Source: Apoda limacodes | Taxonomy: Eukaryota; Arthropoda; Insecta; Lepidoptera; Limacodidae | Reading direction: 5' to 3' | DNA length: 64,000 bases | NCBI GenBank assembly: GCA_946406115.1 | Contig: OX291550.1 | Span: 19,940,722-20,004,721 of the forward strand | Shown here: one piece after another, positions 31,294 to 41,231 of the stretch | How positions within the stretch are numbered: position 1 is the stretch's first letter | How the letters are laid out: each line of letters opens with the position of its first letter | The notes under the pieces: generated by a model | What the model saw: the letters and a program-made list of their open reading frames with translations, nothing else | Told to the model about the DNA's origin: nothing | Database searches by the model: none | Translations under genes and position numbers: made by a program

Positions 31294-33097
31294 CTATGCC
31301 AAGAACAATAGTTTTTCCGCATTTTCTCCAAGCAGATTACCTCGCCTATCAGCATATATTTGTCCAGCAGCGCTAAACAACTGCTTGCTAGGTACACTTG
31401 TCGGTGGTGCTGACAGGTATTTTAGAACAGCATTTCGTAATAAAGGATATGGGCTGGAGTTCCAATAGGAGTTAATATCAGCAATACGCTGTAACAACGG
31501 TTCTGATAGGTAACATTGTAGAGTCTGTCTGAGTGTCGCTGTTGGGTCAAGATTTTCATCGGTGTGCATCTGCTCGATATTTGACTGGTCGTGTGTATCC
31601 CAAAGACTCTCTATTTGGCTATGGATAACAATGTCGCATTTATGTCGTTCTCTTGCTCACGGTGAGTATTTTGCTGTACCTTGCCAGAAAATTAACGATC
31701 TCATTTGTGGCAATGTTAACTTCGTCTGTGGATATATATATGGATTTAAACCTTGGGTCAAGTAAAGTTGCAGCCATTAGTGAGGGATGTCGTTCCACAA
31801 AAGAAAATCTATTATTTAGCGATTCTAGGAGAGCATGCTTCATATTTATGCACGCTTCTGCTTCATTTTCAGATTGTGTTTGTAATTTTCGATTAAGCAG
31901 CGATATCGGAGGGATTACTATTGAGATGCAGGCGTTGTCGAATAATAGTTGAAGTGTCGCTTCGTAAAAGAATTTCAGCACATTCGTTAGGTATTTTATG
32001 AGGTCCCATTCGTCTGAAGTTAGCGTCTCAATCTTGCCATGTTCTACACTATACAAGTTCACTGCACTTTTTTGCTCTAGCAGCCTCTCTAACATCAAGA
32101 AAGTACTATTCCATATCACCTCGATATCCTGCACCAAAACATGTTTCGGGGTTCCACATTGATGTTGACATCCAGTCAATTTTCTGGTAGCTGGCTCACT
32201 ATTGTGAAAGTGGCCTACAATCTTTCGACACTTCTTTAGAGTCTTTTTGGCTAAGGCATCAATAAAAAGCGAATTGTTAATAACTTGATGCAGACTGTGC
32301 GATACACATCCAATCGATTGGTAATTATTACACATAGCGATATTCATATTAGGTGCATTGTCACGCAACACCAGAAATATTTTTCCTTGCAGGTTCCATT
32401 TTGTAACCATTTCCGAAAATTTTTGTTCAATATATTCACCCGTATGACTCTGTTCTAGCACACATTCACCTAAAATAACTTTCAGACGCTTTTCTTCCAG
32501 AATAAAATGGGCTGTGAAACTCAGCAGTGAACAGGTTTTACTCTCGTTGCTCCAAATATCTGTGGTAGCACTAAGCCAAGTACATTTTGCAACTAATTCA
32601 TTTACTTTAATCTTAATTTTTTCGTACGTTTTCGGCATCAAAGATGTTCTGAAATAATTTTCGGATTTTGATCTATACTTATGAACAGCGTGCGGGTCAG
32701 TAAAATTTAGTAGCCGGAATGCTTCACCTTCAACCGACATATATGGAAGCATGTCTACAATTATCAAATCCATTATGGCTTTATCTTTCCTTTTAGAAAT
32801 TTCATGATCATCTGGCCATTGAGACAGTTTAGGTCTAGAAATTAAACCTGGAATCGTGCTTTGAACATGGTTTTGATTATCACAACTAGAGGTCGATGCA
32901 TATGTTTGTGCAATTTTTTGTTCTTGTTTCTTCAATTTGGCTTCGTTTTTTACTTCGTTCAATTCGGACTGTCGTTTTAAAACCAGCCTATGCTCAGCTT
33001 CGTGCTGTTTTGATAAATGTTGTTTTAGACCATGCAAGGTTTGTTTTTTAGGCTCATGGATCACATTAAAACTAGTCACCGTTGGAAATTTCAACAA
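31294..33097 (-). pseudogene. hAT transposase (BED-type), frameshifted
   Basis: The transposase of a hAT element cuts and pastes its own DNA. The long frame (33097 down to 31640, 485 codons) shows a BED-finger remnant at residues 22-36 (LHGLKQHLSKQHEAE; the Cys pair is missing upstream), then CTWLSATTDIWSNE with the first catalytic Asp at 180, FLVLRDNAPNMN with the second Asp at 246, IGCVSHSLHQVINN at 262-275 and the conserved IEVIWNSTFLMLERL at 326-339. At about 31640 the frame shifts. The C-terminal hATC dimerisation domain follows in another frame (31569-31294): YWNSSPYPLLRNAVLKYLSA, PSKQLFSAAGQIYADRR and NAEKLLFL to the stop. The linker IHSQIESLWDTHDQSNIEQ reads in the same frame as the C-terminus, so about two indels near 31630-31660 explain the break. 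The start shown is a TTG with stops just upstream, so a first exon or the true start is missing. Core residues remain, but the copy is not functional as a single protein. Confidence 0.85.
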
Positions 33098-33109
33098 TTT
33101 ATTTTATTT

Positions 33110-34390
33110 CATTTATTATTGGTCTATTTTCAAATAATAAAACAAAAATACATATATAACCTAATACGATTTCTATTTTAAAAGGTATTATAAAGAGTTA
33201 AAGTTATGCATGGTAAAGTTTCAACACTAATAAATTATTTCTATTCATATATTGCCCTTTTTACGATTCGACATTAGTATAGAAGAAGGCCGTAGTTAGG
33301 TAAAGGATGGCTGATGTTAGGGAAATTTGCCGTACAAAACTTGAAACGCTTATTATTCTTTGTCACGTAATTTAAGATGTTTATAATCACTATATATACT
33401 CAATAACATAAAGTGTAAATGTCAAATAGCCCGACAATGCAAATTCAACGGTGGATAACTTCAAGGTTCAGGTATGGTTAGGACTGAAAGTTGCGTTTCA
33501 TGTTAAGGGGCCGACATTTGGGTGTTTTACCCTACTCCATTTCAAAAAATACTTACTACGAATATTACTTACGAATTACAACCTTTATAGATTATTTTGG
33601 TATTATTTATTATCTATTGACCGCCAATGTTACATTTATATTACCTTTCATTTCTTTAGTCAATCAGTAGGCAGTGTACACGTTTTTTAAAAGTTACAAC
33701 TTACTACTTAACTTCATCAACAATTTCGTAACGTACAATTATTTTGAAAAATACTAATTAAGTAGCCTATAAGTACCTATAATATATAAGTATTAATTTA
33801 TAAATGGTAAAAGGTAAGTAAATATTTGTACTTAGATTTTACCATTATTAGCATTATTATGACTTTAAAGTAAATTTTAAAAACGGTAGATACCGTATGT
33901 GTGGGTCAAAATGTTACGAGGTACCGAGTTACCTACTTATTTTATTATCGTCCTTGCTGTTCTCCGTGAAAAGATAAATGAATGTTAGCTCAGAAACCTC
34001 TTCCTATTTCAATATTCATTCCTGCCTATAGATATATATAAGAATTTTACAAAAAAAAAAAACTCGCATAACCTTTATAAGTTTGTATAAGTAGGTACCT
34101 AGCTATTTTCTCAGAGAGCGCGCCGAACAGAACGTCTAATACCTTTTCCATTACAACCAACACACACACATTCTTTCATGCCTATAACTTTTGCGCAAGT
34201 GGTAGCAATAAATTAACATAGTTTTATCGCAATCGGATAAACAATATGGCAGCACATTAAATACTTATTAAATTGAAAAGTTAATGATGATAAATCATTC
34301 GTTAATGCTTAACATATAGTATTTTTGGGTGAAAGTCATATCGCTTATCAGAATACTGACGTTCCAGCTATACGACAAAATCATACCAGA
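33110..34390. other. Intergenic, no gene; other hAT end not found
   Basis: AT-rich. I looked for a complement of TAGTGACCAACCGAAAC that would close the hAT element and did not find one, so the 5' side is probably deleted or lies in diverged sequence. Confidence 0.45.
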
Positions 34391-34394
34391 ATAA

Positions 34395-34720
34395 GGCGCG
34401 CGGCGCGGGGAAAGGGGCTCTCGCGCCCGCATCGTGTTCGATAGGGACAGCAACATTTTAGTGTATTCTCTTAAATAAGCTGAAAAGAACTATGCTTGGT
34501 TTTTCTTTGCGAAATAAAATCCAAAATAAGGATATTCGCCGGAGAATCAAAGTTACCGAAATACGTCCAACAGTCAGCAAGCTGAACTTGCAATCGACGA
34601 ACTGATAACCGATGGGGAAGAAAGGTTCTCGAGTGGCGACCACGGATCGGGCGACGCAGCGGGGCATCTTTCGGCTGCAACGACGACAACGCAATGCTAG
34701 AGGCTGTGTTCACTTAGAAT
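34395..34720. other. GC-rich island, no gene assigned
   Basis: 34395-34440 is unusually CpG-rich for the window (GGCGCGCGGCGCGGGG), and 34560-34690 is also richer in CG. Minus-strand frames are open over 34458-34713 but I recognise no domain. It could be a promoter remnant, a repeat end or a first-exon region. No downstream coding exons support any of these. Confidence 0.35.
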
Positions 34721-35599
34721 AGGAGTTTAAAAATGTGTAGTTGGCAACTTTTGTGTGAGTGACTTGACACGTCATCATTTATAGTTTGTACTTTCCTGGG
34801 GAGACTTAGAAAATGTTGTCCAAGTCTGCGATCCCTTTGGTAAATGGCTTCGCATTTTTTAGTGATTTCATTTTTGAAAATTTACGGTGTCCCCATAACA
34901 CCCTTTTTATGATTTTGATCGATAGAAGGCATCTCTACGAGCAATGTTTTTAGCAGACCCTTTTTTTCTGGGATCCCTAGTTGCGCCGCTACGGAACCCT
35001 GAAATTTGAATTTTTCATTTAGTTTTCTATTCATAGCAACTAAGAAAGTGAACACAGAAAGAAATGGTTTAATCAAACATAACTCCTGGCAATGTGCTAC
35101 ATCGATACCCGTCAAAAAAATGGTTGAACCCCACCAGTGGTCCGCCGAATGGTCACAGAGAAAAGTACTTCATACAAACGTTGCTGGCGACAATGCACTC
35201 TACCAATTTGCATCATCGAAATGGTAGGTTGTCGGGACAAGAGTGTGTTGCGTGTTTGTGTTTTGAAAAAAAAATGTGTAACCGAGGAATCGACAACTTC
35301 CAAACCTAGGACTGACAACGTATTACTAAATTTGTAGGACTACATGGCCATTTCATTGCACAAATATTTACTAAACTGCATACAAAAAAATCGGCTAGTC
35401 ATTAATAATTTTTATGTCCTCGTTGTTTGGACATATTCGGAGCAAAGGACGCTTCAGTCAAACCATCCATTTTGTAGGACAACTGTTTTTCCAAGTTTAT
35501 TGTCCGATTATCTAAAGGAGAGGAGGAGAAGATAGTAATGGTAGGCTATGCATTAAAGTCTGTATATATTCCTTCATAGGTCTCATTCTTGTTTTGTTA
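34721..35599. other. Unassigned; weak coding-like stretch on both strands
   Basis: 34870-35320 has several overlapping open frames on both strands (minus 34882-35115 and 35112-35318; plus 35094-35309). None has a recognised domain. This could be an old repeat. Confidence 0.35.
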
Positions 35600-35730
35600 A
35601 TAAAAAAAAAACAGTTTTATAAAGCTTATACATGGATAACACAAATGTGTTCCTGTGTAGGGATGGAATCCACGCCGCTTGGTTCAGAAGGCAGATCATT
35701 ATCCACTAAGCTACGAAGCCGCCACAATAA
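35600..35730 (-). mobile_element. tRNA-derived SINE
   Basis: On the minus strand the head reads GGCTTCGTAGCTTAGTGGAT (good A box, TAGCTTAGTGGATAA) and, further on, GGCGTGGATTCCATCCC in place of the B box (diverged from GGTTCGAATCC), followed by the body CTACACAGGAACACATTTGT. The resemblance to a tRNA head with a non-tRNA tail supports a SINE. Confidence 0.65.
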
Positions 35731-35734
35731 TAGT

Positions 35735-35900
35735 AATCCTACTAACATTATAAGTTTGTTTGTTACTCATTCACGCAGCTATTCGAAAGATAGTTCAGGA
35801 GACGGAAAAGGACAAAGGTTTTTATCCCGAAAAATTTAAAAGTTACCGTGGGAATAACAATATCCGAATTCCACTTGTACTATGACTTCATTTTAGTCTG
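35735..35900 (-). repeat. Family G repeat, reversed fragment
   Basis: TCCTACTAACATTATAAGTT is the complement of the AATATTAGTAGGA-type end of family G, followed by GTTTTTATCCCGAAAAATTT and CCGTGGGAATAACAATATCC, which also occurs at about 53055. Confidence 0.6.
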
Positions 35901-36384
35901 TGAAATAAATAATGCCGATAATTCACAGCTTCGTGGCTAAGTAGACGCGATGAAAAATGAAGAGAAATGCCTCTAATTTAGTTTCCAGTGTCTCTTTTAA
36001 CACGACCGCTTTCGAAGTCTTTTTTAAGGTACAGTTTACTACATTTACGAAAAACGAATGTGGAAATTTAAGAATAATGAATGAGGGCTTTAAGATTGAA
36101 TTTATTTGTTTTTAAGAACTTAAGGTCTACATTAAAATAAATTTGTATCGTATTTTGTGTTATTAATATATTTTTGCTAAAATAAGTTGTTAAATCGTCG
36201 TATCATCGTATTTTAATAATTTACAGATCTATAAAATGAAAAAGCTTAAATTAAGATAAAAGTAAAAATCTTAATTACTTAAGTATTTTGAGAACTTGCC
36301 CAATTTTGAACCAGTAAAGAACTGCTATTACCGATACATCGTTTTTGCATATCTGGTGATTTACGGTTTAGTTTAAATACACTG

Positions 36385-36510
36385 CATCATGAGAAGTGTT
36401 ACGGTGATGGGATCACCATCTGTTACGAAGAACTACAGTAGTTGGTAAAAAGAGGATGTCCCCTACATCATGGTTTTAGCATGAATAAAGCCACTAGGGG
36501 AAAACCGTGA
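36385..36510 (+). repeat. Possible repeat family F, copy 2
   Basis: See 14695. AGTGTTACGGTGATGGGATC plus CCCCTACATCATGG and a final CACTAGGGGAAAACCGTG. Tentative. Confidence 0.4.
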
Positions 36511-36526
36511 AGATATACAAGTACAT

Positions 36527-36671
36527 ACATACAATTATAAAGAAATCGGTGTTGCAACTTACATATAATTATAAAGAAACCGGAGTTGCAACTTACATAT
36601 AATTATAAAGAAACCGGTTTTGCAACTTACATATAATTATAAAGAAACCGGTTTTGCAACTTACATACAAT
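36527..36671 (+). repeat. 34-bp minisatellite, left part
   Basis: Four complete units of 34 bp (36527, 36561, 36595, 36629) plus a partial fifth. The unit contains ACATATAATTATAAAGAAAC, CGGTTTTGCAACTT. The array is interrupted at 36672 by the ISL2EU-type transposon and resumes at 41104. The four left units differ at only a few positions. Confidence 0.9.
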
Positions 36672-37103
36672 AGGCCTGTGTCGTAAATTTAAAAAATGGC
36701 TTATTTCGATAGTTTAGTACCTGTATTACCCCAAAAAAATAATATTTCATGATAAAAATTATATTTAAAACACATATTTCAAGTTTGGAAAAAATATTTT
36801 TAAACTGACGTAAAAACACAAGAAAGTGTCATGGCGTCGTGAATGACGTCACATAGTTGCAAGCGATTGTGTTCACTTACGGCGAAAGTTTGTTTTGTTT
36901 AAATAAAAATGGAAACTTCGTATTTTAAAAACTGTATAGTGCCCCAGTGTATAAATACAAGTATAAAAACTCCGACTAAATTATTCATACGTGTTCCGGT
37001 CAAGGAAAAAATGCGAAGAAAGTGGTTAAAACTGGCAAGGAGGAAAGATGCTCATTGTTTATCAACAACATCGAGAATTTATTTTTGTGAAGATCATTTC
37101 GAT

Positions 37104-37263
37104 GTAAGTATTATTAAAAAAGGTAGTCACTACATATTCAACTCGTAAATCTTAAGAAAAACCAAAGCTTTTTTGTTTTAAAATAACAATGCAACATTTG
37201 GTTTGAGGTTAGAATGTCTCATAAATTATATTGTGTTAAAACACAGTCTTCATATTTTTCCAG
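37104..37263 (+). other. Intron 1 of the THAP transposase
   Basis: GTAAGT at 37104-37109 and TTTTTCCAG ending at 37263. Removing it joins CEDHFD to LPNDM in phase 0 and restores the continuous THAP-domain order, which is direct evidence for splicing. Confidence 0.8.
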
Positions 37264-37611
37264 TTGCCAAACGATATGCTGAATTATACCGAGTACCATA
37301 TAATGGGAAAGGTATCTTATGTGCGAATGAAACCAGGTTGTTTACCAAGTAAATTTGGATGTCAAGAAGACAGAAGAAAACGAATCTGCACCAGTGCAGA
37401 GCGGCCATACATGATAAAAAAACAGAGAATGTCTACAATAGCAGAGTGTCTTCAAGAAAGTTGTACACCTAGTACTTCCAATGAACTACTAGAAAGTTGT
37501 ACACCAAGTACTTCCATTGAACTACAAGAAAGTTTCTTTTTTTCGTTTCTTCTTTTCTCAAACAAGTTCAGCAGGTATGTAATAAACTTAAAATATTATA
37601 TCACATAACAC

Positions 37612-37680
37612 ATACTAGGCCGGCGAGGATCGAACCCGGGCCTCCCAGACGCAACTCTGGTGCCTAAACCGAAAACCAAA
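37612..37680 (-). mobile_element. SINE-like tRNA head inside a transposase intron
   Basis: On the minus strand: TTTAGGCACCAGAGTTGCGT and CCCGGGTTCGATCCTCGCCG, a good B box with a weak A box about 35 nt upstream. Located between the probable donor at 37575 and acceptor at 37789, so its insertion would not by itself destroy the coding sequence. Only the head region is evident. Confidence 0.5.
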
Positions 37681-39272
37681 AAAATATAAATATTCTTCAA
37701 ACTCAGATTCATACTCAAATTCTAAATAGATGTTTAATATCATGCACAGCTTCTTTTGATTCTTATCTTATATCTTGTAATTTTTGCAGGTTTTCAAACC
37801 ATTGAAGAAAATACACCAAAAGTGATATATAAGCTGACAGCAGATAAATCCATTCAAGTTATCATTACACAAATATAGAAGTAAAGCGATACAGACCTAT
37901 GTGAAAACAATAGTTTAAGCAATATCACCTCTGAAGCCACCGATAAGATCTAGTTCTACATCCCCGTTTAAAGTAACAACCTGTAAAAAATCAAGACCTT
38001 CTTCATCTATTCTAAAGAAGATTACTAGAAATATACTGATTCCAGAAGAACAGTCTGACAGTGATATTTTTCTATACACACCGTCTGTGCCATTTGTATC
38101 TACTAACACAAGCTCACCATCAGTGCATGCATTACAAGTGAAATCATCTTCGGACTGTAGTGATTTTATTGCAGAAGACAGAAAAATAGAAGCAGCCGAG
38201 ATCTTATTGAGAACAATAAGTAAGATTGAAAAACAGCCCCGTTCATATATTGGTGTGCCAAAAAATTGTTATTTCCTAATTGGTATAATTAAAGACAAAT
38301 TAGACATTCCCAAACATCATATTTTGTTATGTTTAAATAAAATAAGATTAGATTGTACATTTCATATTTTAATAGATGATTTTGGAACTAATGCGTCTAG
38401 TTTAAGTAAGGTATTTACAAAAAATGTGCCTTTAATAGCTAGTGTTTTACGTTCCTTTAATGTGCCACTAGATAAAGATATTTTAAAAAGGACTCTACCA
38501 ATGGCATTCAGGCATAAATATCACAACGTTGCATTATAGACTGCCTTGAGATAGAGATACAAAAGCCATCTAAGGCTGTAAACCAAGCAATGACTTGGTC
38601 AGAATATAAAAAAGCCAACACTATAAAATATTTAATCTCATGTACTCCAAATGGGTTAGTTAATTATGTTTCACCCGGATTTGGTGGCAGAACAACTGAC
38701 ATGTGTGTGGTAGAGTCATGTGATTTTATAAAATCTTTAAATAGTGGCATGTGTATCATGGCTGATAGGGGCTTTAAGCATATAGAACAATACCTTAAGA
38801 AATCGGGTATAACACTAGTAAGGCCTCCTAGTGTAGAAAAAGGAGCTCAAATTACTAAAAGCGAGGCCAAAGAAACTAAACAGATTGCTAGTTTGCGCAT
38901 ACATATAGAAAGAGTGATTCGGCGCCTACGAGAATTTTATATGGTAAGACCTCATGCCTGCCTTCATTTTAATTTTGTTAAGATACTGGATGATGTAATT
39001 ATTATTGCATGTGCATTGATAAATCTGCAAGATTCTTTAATAAAATAAAACTAAAACTTTTTTTATTATACCCAAACATACATGAGCACACAGCACAACT
39101 ATAGCAGCATTAAAGTCCAGCAATATTTATTAACTACACTTCTATGTAAGTACACATATTTACTCCACACTCTTATATAATAAAGGGTATATTTAATTTT
39201 TCCAGAAAACTCATAACTTATTATTAATTAAATTTTCAATATACTCCAAGTTAAATTGTATATTTATCAAAG

Positions 39273-40762
39273 TCACTTTTTATTATTACCGTAGTCTGGG
39301 TTTGCTACACAAAAAACACATGTTTTTTTCTGTGTTAAGTACATTTGTAGTTGCATTTGAGCAAAATACTTTTCTGTAGCTTCTCCATTTTTCACATAAT
39401 TTTTGTAAGTTTTGCTACTGCTGGGACATTTAATTCAATAATACCATTTTGGAATATACCATCTGGTGATCCTGCGATTATTGGACATTTCTCACTTAGC
39501 ATAAGTCCACATTTATTTATGTTTTTTTTTAGTTTTATTTCCACTGTTTTCCTGACTTCATCTTCTAGTACTCTGCCCCAACTCATTGCTACTGTGTCGG
39601 GTATTTTCCCTCCCAAAATAAGTGACACAAGTGTGCCATCTGCTGTCTTACAACAACTTACTTCATATGCTCTTGAAGCGGTTATGCGGCCATATCTTAA
39701 TTCATACCATAAATTACACTTGTGCTGTTCTCTAGTTTCTTACTCAACTTTATTTATTAAAGATTCAGTTAGACATATGTCTTTTAAAAAATCATCATCG
39801 CCTTTGTGTTTGTATTTGCACATAAGATGATGCGTCGAGATGGCATATGTGTCACTTAAAATGAAATTATTACGGTACTTTAAAAGTTCACAATTTTGAA
39901 TTTTCCTCTTCTTTGCTTCATCCAAAAACTCTGTTAGCACTGACATGTTTGCTGGTAATAATTGATTACCATTTGATAGCTCTTTTGCTGTCATAAATTT
40001 TAAGCTGGAACCAACTCTGGATAATTTTTTCCAGTAGCATTCTACTCCGGTACAAGAAGGCTCTTCACTACGACAATGAACCCACATCAGGAAGGCTATT
40101 GCATGTTTGCAGCCACCCTTTGAAGCCAGTCATGGCATTGAATGGAGATGATAATGTCCTCTTCTTCATCCACTACAAGTGTGCATCCATACAATTTTGC
40201 ATGAACTTTGTGATCAGGACAAATCTTGCACTTGACAGTGCATAATTTATCATCACGCTTTAGCTGTACGTAGCTTATAGCGTCGTCACCGTACGAAGCT
40301 CGTGAAGACCTGAAATACAATTTGTTATTAACTATTTACTTAATATTTTTAATTTGTTGCCCTGGGAGCAAACAAACAATTATTTTCTAATTCTTACTTT
40401 CTAAATAGGCAATTAAAAACCCACTATTCCACAAACTTGCGATAGGGCTTAAGACACTAAGACAAAGTAGTGTCTTAACAATATCATCTCTCTATATTTA
40501 CATTGTAATTTTAACCTCAAAATTAGTTAATTTGCAATTGGTATACATTCCTTCAAATAATAATTGACTGCGTGCTAAAGTGAAATATACGTGAAAATGA
40601 TAATAAGCAGTATTTAAGTATTGTTTATACTTACATAGAAGTTTTAACATTACGAAATTCCGATGAACAAAAGTCAGTGTTCGACGCGAAAAATCGGCCT
40701 ATCATAACAGCGTCAATTTTGGGTAAATTATTGCTGTTCGCTTTGATAAATCCAGGTTCCAT
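39273..40762 (-). pseudogene. SWIM/YqaJ-nuclease protein of the ISL2EU-type element, two exons, broken
   Basis: Second gene of the transposon, convergent with the transposase. Exon 1 (40762-40635) starts MEPGFIKANSNNLPKIDAVM and ends at donor GTAAGT (40634-40629); acceptor TATTTCAG ends at 40310. Exon 2 joins in phase: SSRASYGDDAISYVQLKRDD, then CTVKCKICPDHKVHAKLYGC. A frameshift near 40128 is followed by LASKGGCKHAIAFLMWVHCR, a C-x-H SWIM-like zinc-binding segment, then CYWKKLSRVG. After LINKVE an in-frame TAA (39740-39742) precedes LWYELRYGRITASRAYEVSC, the start of the YqaJ exonuclease fold, with WGRVLEDEV, AGSPDGIF and IIELNVP. A further frameshift near 39395 precedes KYFAQMQLQMYLTQKK and the end at 39273. 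In the YqaJ family the IExKCP block carries the catalytic Glu and Lys; here Lys is replaced by Asn (IELNVP). The role in transposition is not established; nuclease function is inferred from the family. Confidence 0.8.
40310..40634 (-). other. Intron of the YqaJ gene
   Basis: Minus-strand donor GTAAGT (40634-40629) and acceptor TTGTATTTCAG ending at 40310. Joining the flanks keeps the frame (KTSM then SSRAS), supporting splicing. Confidence 0.7.
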
Positions 40763-41103
40763 GGCAGTTTATGCTAGTATGATCCGATATGGGTGGAAAT
40801 AACACTCTCAACTTGTCGAAAAATGAAAATAATAGAAAAAAAACGAAGTGATTTGTGCTGTTGTATGAAAATCATAACCAAACGTCAATAACAACAATGG
40901 CGCATATCACCATGTGACGTAATACGTTCTAATTGGCATTCACGGCGGAGGGGCCAGGGGGGTATTTTTTTGATTTTAATTTGTAAAAATAACAATAATC
41001 TTATTTTTTTATGAGGAAATATTTCGGTTTTCCTTGATTAAATATTACAATTTACGCCTAGAAACATTCATCCATTGGTTTCATTGTTAGTTGACACAAG
41101 CCT

Positions 41104-41231
41104 ATTTTAAAAAACCGGTGTTGCAACTTGCACACAATTATGAAGAAACAGGTGTTGCAACTTACATACAATTATAAAGAAACCGATCTTGCAACTGACA
41201 TACAATTATAACGAAACCAGTGTTGCAACTT
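41104..41231 (+). repeat. 34-bp minisatellite, right part
   Basis: A partial unit to 41129 followed by three full 34-bp units (41130, 41164, 41198). It continues the array at 36527-36671 after the transposon. Units here are more diverged from each other than the left ones. Confidence 0.85.

Larger units (their letters stand above)
36909..39048 (+). pseudogene. THAP-domain DDE transposase, three exons, broken
   Basis: Transposase of the element at 36672-41103. Exon 1 (36909-37103) begins at ATG and encodes a THAP zinc finger: CIVPQC near residues 9-14, KWLKLARR, and CEDHF before the splice donor GTAAGT at 37104. A TTTTTCCAG acceptor at 37255-37263 leads in phase into exon 2 (37264 on), LPNDMLNYTEYHIMG...VRMKPGCLPSKFGCQ, completing the THAP end. 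Exon 2 may stop at 37574 before GTATGT. A TTTTTGCAG acceptor precedes 37790. The third part has stops at 37876 and 37882 and a frameshift near 37930, then an open frame 38087-38539 with an HTH-like LLRTISKIEKQPRSYIGVPK. After a 1-nt shift at about 38533 comes the DDE domain: IIDCLEIEI (Asp codon 38539-38541), GGRTTDMC (Asp codon 38698-38700), ADRGF and RIHIERVIRRL (Glu codon 38908-38910), ending LQDSLIK. All catalytic acids remain; the reading frame does not. Confidence 0.85.
36672..41103. mobile_element. ISL2EU-type PIF/Harbinger-related transposon, 4.4 kb
   Basis: A two-gene DNA transposon. The left end AGGCCTGTGTC and the right end, reverse-complemented, AGGCTTGTGTC are short inverted repeats (10 of 11). 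It sits in the 34-bp minisatellite, so the empty site can be read from intact units: ACATACAATTATAAAG. Left flank ACATACAAT and right flank ATTTTAAA fit a duplicated AT (36670-36671 and 41104-41105). The plus-strand gene encodes a THAP-DDE transposase; the convergent minus-strand gene encodes a SWIM-like plus YqaJ-nuclease protein. From knowledge of Repbase groups, a DDE transposase plus a YqaJ protein with a 2-bp duplication is the ISL2EU arrangement. Both genes are damaged. A SINE-like fragment lies in a transposase intron. Confidence 0.85.

Noticed and set aside
31202..31952. Plus-strand ORFs at 31202-31468 and 31653-31952
   Set aside because: They are antisense shadows of the hAT transposase.
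34458..34713. Minus-strand frames as a first exon
   Set aside because: Two overlapping frames are open only because of the GC-rich base composition; no splice partner or domain was found.
39351..39830. 159-codon plus-strand ORF with hydrophobic N-terminus
   Set aside because: Antisense to the YqaJ gene, whose family motifs are on the minus strand.
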